From Glebionis coronaria (lineage: Eukaryota > Streptophyta > Magnoliopsida > Asterales > Asteraceae), in NCBI GenBank assembly GCA_025667525.1, contig CM046876.1, positions 24,515,224-24,579,223 on the forward strand: a stretch of DNA of 64,000 bases, written 5' to 3'. Positions 41,011-51,105 of this stretch are shown here, in pieces. Positions within the stretch are counted from its first letter, which is position 1. Every line of letters begins with the position of its first letter. Made by a program: the position numbers and the translations under genes. A model generated the notes under the pieces. It did no database searches. It was given only the letters and a program-made list of their open reading frames with translations, and was not told the origin of the DNA.

Positions 41011-41811
41011 ACAAAATCTAATTTTTTAACAAATTGTTACTAAAAACAATTACAAGGAAAATAATAAAAAATAATATATATTTTTCAGAGGAAAATCTAT
41101 TACTCGCAATTTTCTATTAAAATAATGAAAATAGACCTAGCCAAATTACTCTACATATTTTCTCAAACTCTTTACTCGTTTCTCTTGAATTGTCCACTTT
41201 ATTTACTTGTTTCTATCAAACATGAGAGTTTAGTCCATTTTCATTTATCCACCATCAATTCTCCCTACCAAACACACCCTAAAAATAAGAGATAAAATTG
41301 ACTAACATTCTTTTCATTGGTGACAAGTCATTTTGTGAAAATTATTTGTAAATGTTTTGTGAATGTACCGTTTTTCAACTTTTAAACCATACGACATCAC
41401 TTTTTTTACAAGTGTCCCGAGAATAGGTGCGTGACTTTATTTTAGAAATCTAAAGTAATATTTGGTGACATAGATGATTTTTTTACCGTTATATCTTTTT
41501 CGAATTTTTGTATTTCTCGAAAAATATTTTTTTTCAAATTTTTTAAAAGAGAAAAAACCGGTTAAGCAATAAATATCATGATAACACAAATTGTCACTTT
41601 CGTTGCACAGACCTACTACCAGACAATTCACACTTGTCGTAAAAGAGGTGGAGTCATATAGTCTAACGGTCGCACAAACTTATAATTCATCCAGTAAAGT
41701 ATGTAACTTCTCTTAAAGATAGTTCTAATGCATCCCGACCAACAAGAACGTCGTTGCAAGTTAAGTATATCCAAGATTTGACAAGAGAATATAAATTTTA
41801 CCATTTTATAC
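41011..41811. other. AT-rich spacer, no gene seen
   Basis: No supported frame. ACCAAACACACCCT at 41268-41281 looks like the end of a Tourist-type MITE, but I could not find its partner. Confidence 0.4.
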
Positions 41812-42698
41812 TAGGGCTGAGCAGGCCCGACCGAAACTGAGTTAACCTGACCGAACCGACCGGTCCAACTTAACCGATCCCGAAACCGAGTAACTTGGTT
41901 CGGTTGTCGGACTCCAACTTCTAACTTTTTCGATTTTGGGTCGGTCGGTATGAAAACCGAGTTAAACCCGGTTAAGTCCGACTGGCCAGACTCATTTATT
42001 AGGTTAGTCTATTTTTTTAGCCGCTTTTTCCAAGAGGGTACTCCATTAGTCCATCTCTCATCTTCAACACATAACCAACGGAGAAAAGAAAAAAAACAAC
42101 AATAGATGAAGAACGCCCAACGAATTAAACAATCAAAACCTTTGAATCTATCTCGTCTTCAATACCAACTTACGAATCAACCAATCAAAACATTGTTAAT
42201 GTTGAGGTAAGTTTTTTAAAATTGTTCATTTTAATTAATTGTTCTATAATTAGTATACCAAATTACTCATTGTTAATTCGTGTTAATTTGTAATTAATTT
42301 TAGGGTAAAAGATATAAAATATTATCTTACTTATTGATTTGTGCCGACTTTAAACACTTACTATTTTATCTCGTAACTTTTCATTGTACTTTCAAATTTG
42401 TTTCGATTATACCAATATTAGCCTGAAATGACTATACTACCCATGTCTTCTGCAACATAATTACGTTTATTGTCATCGCATCTCACTTTCATCCATTGCA
42501 GTTCTCTCTTTGAAATTACGGATTTACAACAATTTTTTCAACTGATTACACATAAATACAAATTGATAACGAGTTTTTTCTAGAGAAGTGGAAGGCGAAC
42601 CATGAATAGATGTAAATGTAACCACAAAGTCAAATCCTAGAATTCAACTATTATTATAACTTTGAACTTTGTGTATGTACATGAAGGCCGTTGGGTCT

Positions 42699-43574
42699 AG
42701 GGGCGGAGCTATGTCCGGGCTACGTGTGGCATGTGCCACACATAGTTTTGGGCGATGAAGTTTATTTTATTTTTTTTTCTTTTTTTTTTTAAGAGTGCTA
42801 CACTCATTTTTGAGAGAACGGAGTTTTGAGTTATGTTTTTAGAAAAAAAAAGAAAGATGGAGACTACGAAGATGATGAATAGTGATGCTTTTTGCTATTA
42901 GTTGGTTGCCAGTGTCTTTTTACACGCAAGTAGAGTAGTATCATTTGTCAGTTTTGCATTAAATATATAGTAAAATTTAATGGGCTTATTTTTTATACAA
43001 GTATCACTATCCCTATATTTATACAAACTAAGGCTACATGTTCTTATGTATTTTATTTAATGAAAATTGTGTATTTATATGCGGATCGAGATATATTATA
43101 AACTAACATAACTAAAAAACTATAAATAATATGTAAATTGTGATGTTTGAATTTAGGGGTGGAAACGAGCCGAGTTGAGCTCGAGCTCGTTTGAGCTTAA
43201 GCTCGGCTCGTTTAAGTTTTACAAAGCTCGAGCTCGAGCTCGTTTAGGCTCGGCTTGATCGAGTTTTTTACTGATTCGATCTCAACCTTTTCATAAGCAG
43301 CTCAACTCATTTCCACCCTATGTTTGATATATAATGACAATTCAGTTTAATGGTGTATCTAAGCTTACATTTGTTAAATGTTGTATTTGCATATCATTTA
43401 CGTAGTTTAATTTATAAAACTATCATATACCGACTTACTTTAGCTTACATGGGTCAAAAAAAGAAGAAGCTAGTTTTACTACGAAAAATGAAAAACTTAA
43501 ATTACAAATATTTGCGAAGCGAAGCGAGTCGAGAATTGTGCCACACGTACATTAAAATGTTGGCTCCGCCACTG
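42699..43574. mobile_element. hAT-type MITE (GGCGGAGC termini), level 3 of the nest
   Basis: The left end AGGGGCGGAGCTATG pairs with the right end GGCTCCGCCACTG (reverse CAGTGGCGGAGCC), the well-known plant hAT terminus. GGGTCT flanks both sides (42693-42698 and 43575-43580). A GTGTGGCATGTGCCACAC inverted repeat lies inside the left end, echoed by GTGCCACACGTAC near the right end. No transposase. Confidence 0.82.
43152..43320. mobile_element. Short MITE rich in GAGCTCGAGCTCG, level 4 of the nest
   Basis: A 169-bp element with ends AGGGGTGGAAACGAG and CTCATTTCCACCCTA and a flanking 8-bp duplication TGTTTGA(A/T) (43144-43151 and 43321-43328, 7 of 8). The inside is made of GAGCTCG and AGCTCGG palindromic words that can fold tightly. 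Confidence 0.82.
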
Positions 43575-44543
43575 GGGTCTGTTAACAGTTGCTACTAAGA
43601 ATATTTGCAAAACCGCACGCTCGAAGTTTCCAACAAAAAGTATATTAATGATATATGATTATATGGCGTAGACACTAGATATTAGATATTGGTTAAAGTC
43701 TACTTCAAGTGGAGACTGATGACGATTTCAAAAGAAATAAAGTGAAGTTAGATAGTTTTCATGAAAGTTTCCTTCAGTTAGCGCTTCTCTTTTAATATGA
43801 ACTTCTATCTGATTTAGGTATTTAATTATGTGTTAAGTGCAAATTCAGTTCCACTCGACTAAGTATTGTTATTTCAATAATTACATTTCTAAGGTTTCCT
43901 TTAATTTGTTTGTTGTTCTTTGTTTCAGTTTATATGACGCGATCACCTGGACTCAACATGCTTTTTATTTTTTTCTCTTTAATTTATATGGAAGAATCAT
44001 ATCAAGATTGTCGGTCACACCAAGTTGGTGTGAATCGAGAATATGCTCATCACGGGATACACGAAGTTACTTTCTTGTTTGCTTCGGTTGTCACAACTTG
44101 GTTGCTATCGATTGCAGGGATTGTAATATATAACATAATAAAATGGAACCCACGTATATCGATTGCAGGGATTGGAAAAAGATAAAAAGGTATATTAGTC
44201 ATTTATAAGGGTAGTATAGTCATTTCAGGCTAATACTGATAAGTAAGATGTTATTTTATAGTTTTTACCCTTAATTTTGTTATACTTACTGTTTTTAGTA
44301 TACTCATTGTTATTTTCTTGCTGATAAAGAGTTGTTTGGATTTTTGTTTCTAGATTTGTTTGTTACAACTAAGGGAGTGTTTGGGGTAAGATTTCAGTTT
44401 TGGTATGAAACCGAACCGAAACCGACTAGGCCTGATATGAAACCGAACCGAACCGACATTTTCGGTTTCGGTTCAAATTTTGACATTTTTCCGGTATCGA
44501 TATTTTTCGGGTCGGGTCGGTTCTGACCCGAAGCTCTGCCCTA

Positions 44544-45495
44544 TATCTATAGGAGGAAGGACAACAACACTTGAGGATGTCGCACGTGCTTTGATGTGGT
44601 ATGAAATGCTTGACAAGTATTTTTGAAGAAGAAACACTAAGATGGTAACTAAATTTGGCAAGATGTTGTTGAATTAGAACAAGGCTTGTGATATAAACAC
44701 ATTTTTTTAGGTTCGGGTTTTTTTTAAATATTATTACTCAAAAAAACTAGCAAAAGATGCAGGTGAATTTTACACCTTCTTCCGTTATATAGGCAAACAA
44801 TTTTCTACCAAGAAGAGAACACATAAGTAACTACAAATCCACAAAAAACATAATGCAAATAGAAATTTCATGCTTCCACGGACTCTGATCTAACGATTAT
44901 CAGCAATAGACTTGACATTACTCGAAATATTCAGATCATCATAAATGTCATTATTATATGGGTCACAGTCATCAACAACAATCTTATAACAATCACTCTA
45001 TTGTACCAAAGGCCTCTTGGTCTAGCGGTATGTGAGTGACCCTCTAACCTCAAGGTTGTGGGTTCAAGTCTCGGTGGAGACATGTGAGATAGAAATTGTG
45101 AGATAGTTGGTGTGAGTTGTAAAAATTGTCGTTCAAAAAAAAAGAATCACTATTGTTTTTATAGCCTATTAGTCTCATATCTCATAACCGAATTTTTAGA
45201 TGTTAAAAAATTCGACATATCATTATGCATAGGTTCAACTACATCTTCTCATTCAACTTCGCATGCAATATCAATCATTAGCCTATAAACCGAGTTCCCT
45301 TAATCATCCACAAATAATAAATTTTCCTTCAACAATTCTTTTTTTAATCTTATCAATCTTCCATCCGAACAGGAAGAACCATCATTAGACATAGATTCAC
45401 CCGAAAATCATCCAAACCAACCAAGTTAGATAGAGGTCTCAACATTCGTATAAAAAACATCATCTTTAATAGAGTTAAGTGCAACAAAAGAATTA
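44544..45495 (-). pseudogene. Decayed reading frame of unknown origin, interrupted by a SINE
   Basis: On the minus strand, segments read like an acidic protein: SNDGSSCSDGRLIRLKKELL (about 45330-45395), RLMIDIACEVE and EDVVEPMHNDMSNF (about 45205-45290), and after the SINE, KIVVDDCDPYNNDIYDDLNI (about 44925-44990). Stops are scattered. The composition and SDG..L..LRKEL pattern suggest old protein-coding DNA, perhaps transposon-derived, but I do not recognise a family. At 44550-44625 the plus strand reads TTLEDVARALMWYEMLDKYF, also unassigned. Confidence 0.35.
45005..45144 (+). mobile_element. tRNA-derived SINE with target duplications
   Basis: The head GGCCTCTTGGTCTAGCGGTATG carries an A box (TGGTCTAGCGG). 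A B box GGTTCAAGTCTC lies at 45061-45072. A tRNA-unrelated body (tgtgagatag repeats) and a 9-A tail follow. Flanks are AATCACTCTATTGT (44991-45004) and AATCACTATTGT (45145-45156), a duplication with a 2-base difference. Such elements are copied by LINE machinery from pol III transcripts. The inserted site is the decayed frame described around it. Confidence 0.92.
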
Positions 45496-46454
45496 GGTGC
45501 CGTTTGGTTCAAAATATTAAAATTCTATAACTCTAAATTCTAGTAATTTAGAATTCCTAAGAATTAAAAATTCTAGAATTTAAAATACTTACTTATTTTT
45601 TGTTGACAAAAATTCATAATATTTTAAATCTTGATTTTGTGTTTAATCAATTAACGAATAAATAAAGTTTTTTTTATTGAAAAGAGTAAAAATCAAATTC
45701 TAACTTTTATAAAAAAAATTACATAAATTTTGTTTAAAAAAATTATTAAAAATTATGTACAAATTTTATACAAAATATATATAATATTTATAAAAAATGT
45801 ATATAATTTTTTTATAAATTTATATAAAGTTTATAAAAAATTTGTATAAATTTTATAAAGAAAATTAATAAAAAAAATTTAAATTTTTTATAAATTTTAT
45901 AAAAAATTCAAATTTTTTTTATAGAATTTATATAAATTTTATAAAAAATTTCAATAAATTGTATAAAAAATTATATGAATTTTTTTTTTAATTTTTATAA
46001 ATTTTATAAAAAATTCAATAATCTTTTTTTAGAATTTATATAAATTTAATAAAAAATTTCTATAAACTTTGTAAAAAGTTTCTATAAATTTTATAAAAAA
46101 TTTCTATTAATTTTATAAACAATTTATATAAATTTTATAAATTTTATTTTTTCTATTTAAAAGAGTAAAAACCGAAAAAAATAATTTTTATATAAATTTT
46201 TAAATTTCATAATTTTATATAAACATAAAAACTCGAATAAAAAGGACTAGAAAAAGGTTTATAAAAGATAATTTTCATGTAAATTAAAATTTCTCACTTT
46301 TTGAAATAATTCTAATATCCTTCATTCTGGGAATTCGAGTAATTTTAAAAATTCTTTCGTAAGTCATGTCAAACACAATATTTAGGAAAAATTAAAATGT
46401 AAATAATTTAAATATCCTCCAATATCATTCAATATCCTCCAACCAAATAGACCT
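45496..46454. mobile_element. Tourist-like (PIF/Harbinger) MITE with an AT-rich core
   Basis: The left end GGTGCCGTTTGGTT and right end AACCAAATAGACCT are imperfect inverted repeats flanked by TTA (45493-45495 and 46455-46457). The 45700-46210 core is almost pure A/T with dozens of degenerate TATAAATTTTATAAAAAA units, which may have expanded by slippage. No frame. Confidence 0.6.
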
Positions 46455-46599
46455 TTAGAGTTAATAATCGCTTTATTTGGAGTAAGCTCTTTATTTGAAG
46501 TAACCTTTATATTAGACCTCGAAACAGCTTGTTTTTTTCCTACCATTTGAATTATGATGGAAACGTATAACATGTAAAAGTGGTACGCGATGTGTCATG

Positions 46600-47228
46600 T
46601 GTAGATGCAAAAGTCCGCTGGGCCTCTTAGTGGGCCGAGAATGCCGCTGGGCCGCTCGGTCTTCTTATCCACAAGCCTATAAGAAAGCAGCACACGTTAG
46701 CTCGCCTCGGGTGGAGAGCCCGAGACCAACTCCGGTGTGAGAGTAAGTATCTGATTGAGCCGAATGGCTAATATCATGCAGAGCCGAATGGCCACGTAAG
46801 TATGTGTATTAAATGACTGTGTGTGTATATCTGACTTACATTGAATGAGGGGTATTTATAGTACTCAAAGTACTGTAGTGGACTGTTGTCCTTGAAGGCA
46901 ACGCTCCTTGAGCCTTGGGATCTGACAGGCCAAGCTTTGGTCCAGGAGGTTAAGTAAGGCGTCTGGGTAAAAGGATGTGCCGTTTGTTCCCGAGGGAATC
47001 TACCCTGCTTTTGAGGTGTGTAGGCGGGTGACTCCTTTATCCCAACGCCAGGCGTATGTCCACTGGACAATAGGGTGTGCCGTTCCTTCCCGATGCGTTG
47101 GCATTGCTTTCGAGGACACCCTCTAGGTCTGTGCTTGGTACGTGGGCCGGTCTGCCAGACCGTGTGGCCAATCTTACTTCTAGGAGATTTGGCACGTGGG
47201 AACGGCCCAGCGGCTATATACGCGAACA
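46600..47228 (-). repeat. 3' LTR of the Tat element
   Basis: 629 bp, nearly identical to 56314-56942. It contains TGGGCC words (46619-46655) and a minus-strand TATATA motif near 47214. Confidence 0.95.
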
Positions 47229-47714
47229 TGTCCCCCCAGTATTGGATTATCAATGTGAAGCATTGATGATTCAATACTTAACCGTGCAGCCGTCCCCTCC
47301 GTTTTTTCTTTTGTCCTGTATTCGTGGTCTCTGAATATTTTATTCCTCCTCCTCTCTCTTTTTCTTCTTCTTTTTTTTTTTTTTTTTGTGAGTGCGTACC
47401 TACCCTCATAATTACTCTCGGTCAAAAATACTGATAATCGCGCTCATTTAATACCTCTGTGCATTTGGTCGGCCAGCTGGCTAGCATTAGCGCTTTGCGT
47501 GGCTGAGAAGGGTGCCACGTGTTTTTACTGTTTGATGGAATGACCTTTGGTCGGCCTTTGGGGTCTATAAATACCCCTTTTTCCTTCTCATTTCTTACTT
47601 TTCCCTTTTTTTACCGTCGAGAGCCGTGAGGTACATCTCTTCTTCCCAGGTCTGTCTTTCTTTTTATTAGTTTTCTTTTCTTGTCTTTTCCTTGGTCTTC
47701 CCCGGCCTGTCATT
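47229..47714 (+). other. PPT and promoter region of the antisense gene
   Basis: On the minus strand ACTGGGGGGACA precedes the LTR (47229-47240), the element's polypurine tract. The rest has a T-rich run (47370-47388) and, on the plus strand, a TATA box at 47566-47573 with a pyrimidine-rich leader before the ATG at 47715. Confidence 0.75.
47566..47573 (+). promoter_or_regulatory. TATA box of the antisense gene
   Basis: TATAAATA in the context GGGGTCTATAAATACCCC, 142 bases before the ATG at 47715, with a C/T-rich stretch at about 47575-47610 where transcription would start. It suggests the gene has its own promoter, opposed to the retrotransposon's transcript. Confidence 0.75.
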
Positions 47715-50409
47715 ATGTCCTCCGACGGATCTTATGAGCTTGGCCTCCCTAGCCAAGAACATCGTGAGGCCATTAACGAGGCCCAGGTTATGCCCAAATT
47801 TGATATGCATCTTTACCACTCCGATTTGAGTTCGGATCATGTGCGCCGCGTGGCCGCGGCTTATCACATTCCCTCAGATCTGAACCCTTCTGCTCCTTCC
47901 CGTAATTTTCGCATGAATGAACTCCCCTCTCATCTTATTGGTCTTTACGTCCACCACTTTTCTCAAGGGGGTCTTCGCATCCCTTTTTCCTCCTTCTTTC
48001 TTCGAGTCGTTGAACATTTTGGTGTACATATCTCACAACTTGTTCCTATTGGTGTTAATAAAGCTACTCTCTTCGAGATTTATTGTCGTGGCTTGGATGT
48101 CACTCCTACCGTCGCATTGTTCCGATTGTTTTATAAACTTTGTAAAGTAGGTGACTGGTTCTCCTTCCATAGTCGTGGTGCCAAACCTTATCGTGCTTTT
48201 CTTAAAGATGGCCCTACTAGCTTAAAAGGTTGGAAAGGTCTTTTTTTCTTTGTCGATCGCAGGGCTGCTCCTATCGCTATGCCATGGAGGCATCATGACT
48301 CCAGCGTGGCTGATCCCCTTCCTCAAGCTTCGGAGTATGATCCTTTGGATGCCAAAAAACTTTGTGAATTTGCTATACCCCTTCGGAGGCCTTACCAAAG
48401 TCTTTTGTATGCCGGCCGTCTTTCCCCTTTTTGGAAGTACCCATGCTTCGATTGTGTACTCAATGGTCCGGCCGGGGAAAGTAATGTCTTCCTCTTTTCC
48501 CTTGCTTGGTTCCTCACATCTTATGTGTTGACTAATTTTTCTCCTTTCTGCAGGTGTCACCATGTCTGAGTTTTTGAGGATTCCTCGTTTTGCTGGTGCG
48601 TCCATTCGTAAGGGTGATCCTCTGCCGCAAGGCACGGTTGTCCCTACCTACACTAGCTCTCCTTTGCCTAAGGATGCTCCTATCCCTCCAAAGACTCTTG
48701 CTATGGAGCAAGCTGAGACCGTCGATGCTAGGGTTGTTGCTGATCGCGAGAGGAAGCAAAGACGTGCTGTTGAGAAAGCGGCTCGTGAGGATGTGGCGGC
48801 TGGTGGCTCTCATAGCGCTGGCACTAGGGCTACCCGGGCTACCACACATTCCAAGAAGAGGAAGGCCGATGGTGAGGGTTCCTCTCACAGGAAGAAGGAG
48901 TCTTCTCACAAAAAGAAAGAATCCTCTCATAAGAAGAGTAAAGCCACCAGAGCTCCCGTTGTTCCTCCTTCTGCTTCCCCCAGCCCTGTTGAGGCGGATG
49001 ATGCTAGCAAATCTCACCCTCCCACTCCTTCAGCCGAGGGGCCCAATGCTATGGAAGACCTTCGACAACATACTGATGATGTCTTCTCTCAACCGCAAGC
49101 TTCTGAAGGTGGGCCTTATGAAGAGGAACGCCCCCCCTCATCTGCCTCTCGTCCCCCATCTGTTGTTCCTAGTGGGCGCCATGTCTCTCTTGATGGCGAA
49201 AATCTTGCCTTTCCTGGAGGTTGGCTCTCGTTCACTTCTCTCCTTTATGTACATGTGTATGCTTTTTATATCTTTATCATATATGTCTTCTCTTACATTT
49301 GTCGCTTTTCTTTTCCAGGTGATGCTTCTAAACCCATCAACTTGGACGCAGATGTTACTCCCGACGAGGCTGAGAGTTCCTACCGTAAGGACACCTCTCT
49401 CGCCCATTGTGTTACTGCTGTTCGGATGGCCTGTCCCTCCTCTTATGTTTGTTTTGTCTTTGCAGGTGATCCTTACAAGCGTTTTAGGAAGCGGCCCTTC
49501 AATCCTCAATGGGGCATCACTGAGTCTACTCGTGTGGACAAATCCAAGGACTGTCGTGACTTGCTTGCCAATCTCTTTACTCCTGCTGACCTTGTATACT
49601 TTAATGAAGGCATTGATCATGAGCTGGCCATACGGTCCAGCTGGCGTAGGTTGGCCCAGAGTACTCAGATGCAATCCAATGTTCTACTCCGCTTCGAATC
49701 TTTGCTAGAGGAGCATAAAGCTTGTGTGTCTTCCCAATCTGAGCTGGAGGCTTGTCGCACCTCACTTGATACTGCCAACGAGGAGCTTCTGAAGAGCCGT
49801 CGGGACTATGATAGGCTTCTTGGTGAGCATGATCTTCTCCTCTCTTCGGAGATGGACATGGCCGGGCGTTTGGCCGCTCTTGAGAAGGCACAGAAACTTC
49901 ACGCTGAGGTGATCGCGGCTAGAGATGAGAGGATTGTTGCCTTAGAAAACGAGTTAAAGGCTGCTGAGGAGGATGCCCAAGGGCTGAGGACTGATAACAC
50001 TAGGTTGGCCGTTGACTTGGGCCGTGAGGCCACTTTGAGGAAGAACTTGGTGAAGGATCTCTTCCCTGTATTCGTTTGACGCCTCCTGGCGAGCCGAGAG
50101 TACAAATCTGCTCATGGGGATGTTTTCAGCCTTGCAATGTCTTTGGGTTTCATGCAAGCCGTTAGCCGTGGGAGAACTGAAGAGGAAATTGCTGCCGCTC
50201 TGGCTGAGGCGACCGGTGTTGACTCCTCTGTGACAGAGACTGACTTGGTGGCAGCATTCGAGGCCTTATTTGTGAAGAAGTACCCCTTCGTGGAGAAGAT
50301 CTCTCGGGCGTGCTTTAGGAGTCCCATGAAGCTCCAAAACTTGATGCCCGATGGGGAAGTGACTCCTGGCCAAGGACCCCTTTTGCAGGATTGTTCTTCT
50401 GCCCAGTGA
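47715..50409 (+). pseudogene. Tat antisense gene: 'putative gypsy type transposon' domain plus coiled coil, four exons, one stop
   Basis: Exon 1 (47715-48480) encodes the plant family often called 'putative gypsy type transposon' or Transposase_28 (PF04195): SLYVHHFSQGG-like core with LPSHLIGLYVHHF, SFFLRVVEHF, PTVALFRLFYK. Introns 48481-48553, 49220-49318 and 49385-49465 have GT-AG borders with T-rich acceptors; the last two are multiples of three, so the frame reads through them. Exon 2 is basic with SSHKKKESSHKK repeats, a likely nuclear signal. Exon 4 is a long coiled coil (QSELEACRTSLDTANEELLK…). A TGA at 50077-50079 interrupts the frame, which continues in phase to 50407-50409; the stop is compatible with decay at a CG site. 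The role is unknown; it is not a transposase by any visible motif. Confidence 0.82.
48481..48553 (+). other. Intron 1 of the antisense gene
   Basis: GTAATG donor, TTTCTGCAG acceptor, 73 bp. Splicing joins exon 1 (phase 1) to the frame beginning with VTMSEF, giving an uninterrupted protein; without it a stop follows within the intron-retained frame. This supports real splicing. Confidence 0.85.
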
Positions 50410-51105
50410 TTTGTTATGAACTTTTATGTCAACGTTTGTAATAACAATTATGTGGCCATCGGCCTTAACTCACTCGTACATTTTTCAGTGTCTCTTTGTA
50501 CGTTTGGCCGTCGTGCCTGTTTATCTATGCACCCTTTTCATTGTCCTCCCTTTTGGCCTTTCGTTCTTGACCCACATATTTTTCTTAAGAGTGAACCTTG
50601 GCTACATTGATCGGCGGGGAGGAATCACCTGCCCTCCGGAGCCACTTGCATATTTATTCAACTCTTGGTTTTGGTTGGGGAGTATTGACTACATATATCG
50701 AGTGGAGGGATCTAAGTTCCACTCGGAGCCACTTGACCTTTTACTCCCCTTCCATAGACATCGACCATATTTATCGATTTCGGAGGTTGCGAGCCTTCCG
50801 TCGAGATCGCTTGTACTTTGCCTATTTTGTTAGATATCGATCACGTGGGGATCGCTTTTTGTTTATCTATGCACATGGGTTATTTAGAACCGTTCGTGTG
50901 TTCATTTTTTCCCAAGGATGGTTATAAACACTGGCCACACGTTTCCTACCGTAGGTGATTGGCCTTTCGGAGGGGGCCACTTTTCCCCTTATGTTTATAC
51001 TCCTTTATCCTATAGGGAAAATTGCTATTCCTCAGCTGGGATATAGCTTTTAATTAATTTCACAATTAGAACGTTACAATGACAATACAAGCTTTAAACC
51101 TTACG
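50410..51105. other. Non-coding space between the antisense gene and the integrase end
   Basis: No supported gene. The word CGGAGCCACTTG occurs at 50638 and 50726, and related GATCG/CGGAGG words at 50609, 50780 and 50850 form a loose degenerate repeat. This is the convergent 3' zone of two opposed transcription units. Confidence 0.55.

Larger units (their letters stand above)
42302..44271. mobile_element. Foldback/MITE element, level 2 of the nest
   Basis: The ends AGGGTAAAAGATATAAAATA and its inverted partner TATTTTATAGTTTTTACCCT bound it. A further inner inverted block (attagcctgaaatgactatac, 42419 and 44210 regions) extends the foldback. TAATTTT flanks both ends (42295-42301 and 44272-44278). 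The interior has no transposase. Short frames at 43837-44185 have no recognisable product. Confidence 0.8.
41812..44543. mobile_element. Outer hAT-like MITE with CCGAACCGA arrays, level 1 of a four-level nest
   Basis: The left end TAGGGCTGAGC and right end GCTCTGCCCTA are inverted repeats. Just inside both ends lie clusters of CCGAACCG / CGGTTCGG words (41828-41990 and 44398-44525), the usual subterminal signature of this hAT-like MITE type. I could not find a convincing 8-bp target duplication. Removing the nested element at 42302-44271 leaves about 760 bp. Confidence 0.7.

Noticed and set aside
43837..44185. Hydrophobic frames of 91-98 codons in the level-2 foldback element
   Set aside because: No start context, no domain, and overlapping frames of equal length; likely chance.
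46774..47274. 166-codon frame in the Tat LTR (and its 98-codon twin at 56488-56784)
   Set aside because: It lies in LTR sequence, is duplicated by LTR identity, and shows no domain.
48590..49708. 372-codon plus-strand frame overlapping the antisense gene in another phase, and minus-strand frames at 48532-49017 and 49138-49674
   Set aside because: Low-complexity shadows (Leu-rich or Arg-rich) of exon 2 and its introns; the PF04195 and coiled-coil frame is the coherent one.
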